This document shows, piece after piece, positions 62,383 through 64,000 of a DNA stretch of 64,000 nt. Both the position numbers and the translations under genes were made by a program. Source of the DNA: Akkermansia muciniphila (GTDB lineage Bacteria > Verrucomicrobiota > Verrucomicrobiia > Verrucomicrobiales > Akkermansiaceae). Each line of letters starts with the position of its first letter. Positions within the stretch are counted from its first letter, which is position 1. The notes under the pieces were generated by a model. That model was not told where the DNA came from. It saw only the letters and a list, made by a program, of their open reading frames with translations, and ran no database searches. The DNA is taken from the NCBI RefSeq assembly GCF_900184965.1, contig NZ_FXYA01000204.1, forward strand, positions 83,989 through 147,988, read 5' to 3'.

Positions 62383-64000
62383 TTATCTATTAATCTCTTC
62401 ACTATAAAAATGACATTTACATTTTGCAAACCAGGCGCTTAAAAATGGAATCGAGTGTATTTTTGTATAAGATTTTGCTTGTTGTTTTCGAATATTTGAA
62501 TCAGTGGCTCTATCACCTGGTTCAACTCTCGAAAATGGATTCATAACTCTCCAAAAACCTCCATGTCCTCCTTTAAATCCCATAGAGCCAAAAGATACGG
62601 GAATCATTATTGGCATTTCAGGAGATCCTTGAATTTTCCCTACAACTGCTTTTTTGGCATTGTCCTCTTCTACTCCATGGGCATAGTAATCTTGCCACAT
62701 GTGATTTAAATGTCCAAGCGTTTTCAATGCTTCTTTACAATCTTCCAACGATATCATTTGTTTAGATATTGTATCATAGAATTTTTTAGATTCTATAGCA
62801 AGGGTAGAAATATAATTTCTTTTAGCTGTTTCAAAGGTCTCATTACTGTCCAATCCTGTGCAATAATGATAAGCTTGGTTTTTACCCATCTCTCCAGAAT
62901 CCGTATCTACATTTGCTTCAACAATAATCTCTAATAACTCTTTCTTAATGGGAAGAGAAATACTTTTACCATTAATATCAATTTGGAATTTATAGGAGGA
63001 AAGAGAACGTCTTGTTAGCCTTCTATGGCGTCTTGCGAGCCATAATCCTAATTTATCGTACTGATAATAAGCTCTATTTCCTACAAAGGCGAACAAATTC
63101 CACCCTCCTTGTTCCGCGATGGGATCTCGGCTGATCCACCTGCCGTCGTGCGGATTGAGATGCCGGTAGTTGTAGTAGATGAGGCCGAGCTCGTCGTCCA
63201 TGTATTCGCACGAGAAGCGGAATTTGTTCTCTTGCGCCATGTTGCCTTCCGACGTGACCAGCCCTCCATACGGACGGTATTCGTACAGGGCGCGGCGCCC
63301 GCGCGCTTCCCCGAAGAGGGAGGTGACGTTCTTCATCGCGTCGTGCATGCAGTAGAGATGCTCCTTCACCTGCGTCCCGTTCGCCTCCCAGCGCGTCATG
63401 GCCAGGATGCGCGCGGCCTCAGGTTCCGAGGGGTCCCAGAGGTAGCTGCGCACAAGCGCCGGCGTTTCCCCGGTCAAGTCGCACTCCGCCACCTGCAGGT
63501 AGTCCCGGTAGAGGTAGCGCGCGTGGAAGGCCGTTGTCCCTCCGACCGTCACTTTTTTCTCAAACCTCCTGCCCATGGAGTCGTAGGCGCATTCCACGGT
63601 TGTCCCGCCGTCCTCGCTTTCAAATTTCACGGGCCGGTTTTCGGCGTTGTAGGTGACTGTCCAGATGCCGGTGGAAGTTTTCACCAGCGTCTGGTTGCCG
63701 TCGGCGTCGTATTGGGGAACGAATGCCGCCGCGCCATTTCCGGCGATGCCCGCGTACCGGTTGAGTTCGTCGGTTTCATAGGCCGTCGTGTTGCCGAATT
63801 CGAAGGCTTCCTTCCGGTTGCCGATGTTGTCGTACTGGTAGCCGAAGCGCCCTCCAGGCCTGAGCTGGTCTCCGATCAGTTCGCCGCGGCTGTTGTAGGT
63901 GAACAAACGCGTCGTTTTGGGCGCCGCCGTGTTCCACGTGTCCCTGCGCCGGGTCGGACGGCCCAGCGCGTCGTAGTCGTATTCGTGCCTCGCCGGCGGG
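62383..64000 (-). CDS. Rhs-family polymorphic toxin, C-terminal part (5' end outside the window)
   Basis: The frame is open at the right edge and gives at least 538 residues. The core has YD repeats (YDYDALGRPTRR, GYQYDNIGNRKEAF), then RALYEYRPYGG and the closing EYMDDELGLIYYNYR with HLNPHDGRWISRDPIAEQGG. About residue 315 of the visible part, GC-rich core gives way to an AT-rich tip. The tip has AYHYCTG, LGHLNHMWQDYYAHG and GGHGGFW, rich in histidine and aspartate, and suggests a metal-dependent hydrolase, perhaps of the phospholipase C/P1 nuclease type. The tip is not a toxin I recognise. Gene A follows after 21 bases. Confidence 0.85.
   Translation of the reverse strand, partial: PPARHEYDYDALGRPTRRRDTWNTAAPKTTRLFTYNSRGELIGDQLRPGGRFGYQYDNIGNRKEAFEFGNTTAYETDELNRYAGIAGNGAAAFVPQYDADGNQTLVKTSTGIWTVTYNAENRPVKFESEDGGTTVECAYDSMGRRFEKKVTVGGTTAFHARYLYRDYLQVAECDLTGETPALVRSYLWDPSEPEAARILAMTRWEANGTQVKEHLYCMHDAMKNVTSLFGEARGRRALYEYRPYGGLVTSEGNMAQENKFRFSCEYMDDELGLIYYNYRHLNPHDGRWISRDPIAEQGGWNLFAFVGNRAYYQYDKLGLWLARRHRRLTRRSLSSYKFQIDINGKSISLPIKKELLEIIVEANVDTDSGEMGKNQAYHYCTGLDSNETFETAKRNYISTLAIESKKFYDTISKQMISLEDCKEALKTLGHLNHMWQDYYAHGVEEDNAKKAVVGKIQGSPEMPIMIPVSFGSMGFKGGHGGFWRVMNPFSRVEPGDRATDSNIRKQQAKSYTKIHSIPFLSAWFAKCKCHFYSEEINR
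63121..63507 (-). repeat. 387-base direct repeat, copy 2 (intact Rhs core)
   Basis: Matches 55958-56344 in the same orientation, 7163 bases apart. Recombination between the two copies would delete the whole immunity array. Confidence 0.85.

Noticed and set aside
1..64000. tRNA, rRNA, CRISPR array, transposase or phage genes
   Set aside because: None seen in a read-through of the window; weak tRNA-like folds were not accepted without a recognisable cloverleaf.

Overview
The window looks like a chromosomal segment of Akkermansia (Verrucomicrobiota), probably A. muciniphila or a near relative. The strongest marker is the five-gene pilus-like locus at 38467-45897. Its 317-residue third gene is recognisable as Amuc_1100, and the order secretin, Amuc_1099-like, Amuc_1100, PilM-like, Amuc_1102-like matches the known A. 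muciniphila locus. A mucin-type sulfatase and many genes without a clear Shine-Dalgarno fit this. Most of the window is GC-rich housekeeping sequence. I saw no rRNA, tRNA, CRISPR array, transposase or prophage gene.

Layout. 1-4414: a partial secreted protein, an ankyrin protein, an MFS transporter, a degenerate YugP-like membrane protein and a secreted protein. 4526-8103: the SAM cycle (metK, ahcY) with a divergent ArsR-methyltransferase regulator. 8104-12422: glycosyltransferase and UDP-galactopyranose-mutase-like genes behind a 780-base spacer bounded by a 16-bp inverted repeat. 12554-22783: sulfatase, recQ, an overlapping four-gene nadB/glycosyltransferase operon, a SpoU methylase and a metallophosphoesterase. 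22784-36191: a metal-homeostasis region (DtxR-family repressor, porin, feoA-feoA-feoB and FeoB-associated Cys-rich protein, P-type ATPase), with a tri-haem peroxidase, lipA, tadA and a ROK kinase between. 36356-38378: coaE-rho. 38467-45897: the pilus/Amuc_1100 operon. 46092-55901: M42 peptidase, lgt, a DUF3313 lipoprotein, aminopeptidase P, hisG, a COX24/mS38-type microprotein, a PhoBR-like two-component pair and ilvD. 55920-64000: an AT-rich Rhs polymorphic-toxin array, all on the minus strand.

Two systems stand out. First, a 16-bp palindrome (RTTAG, six bases, CTAAY) occurs six times, with a wider-spaced variant, before dtxR, the porin and small Cys-rich gene, the feo operon and the P-type ATPase. 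This defines a candidate DtxR-type iron regulon. Second, the right end holds an Rhs protein (5' end outside the window) with an unfamiliar AT-rich tip carrying an HxxHxxQDxxAHG motif. It is followed by a secreted candidate immunity protein and a string of orphan genes, mostly exported or lipoprotein-like, between two decayed Rhs core fragments. Three of these orphan genes are followed by related CCTTCC/GGAAGG hairpins. I infer an array grown by displacement of Rhs tips, with at least the first toxin acting in the envelope. Other points of interest are the possible invertible promoter at 8565-8860 and the PilM-PilN fusion.
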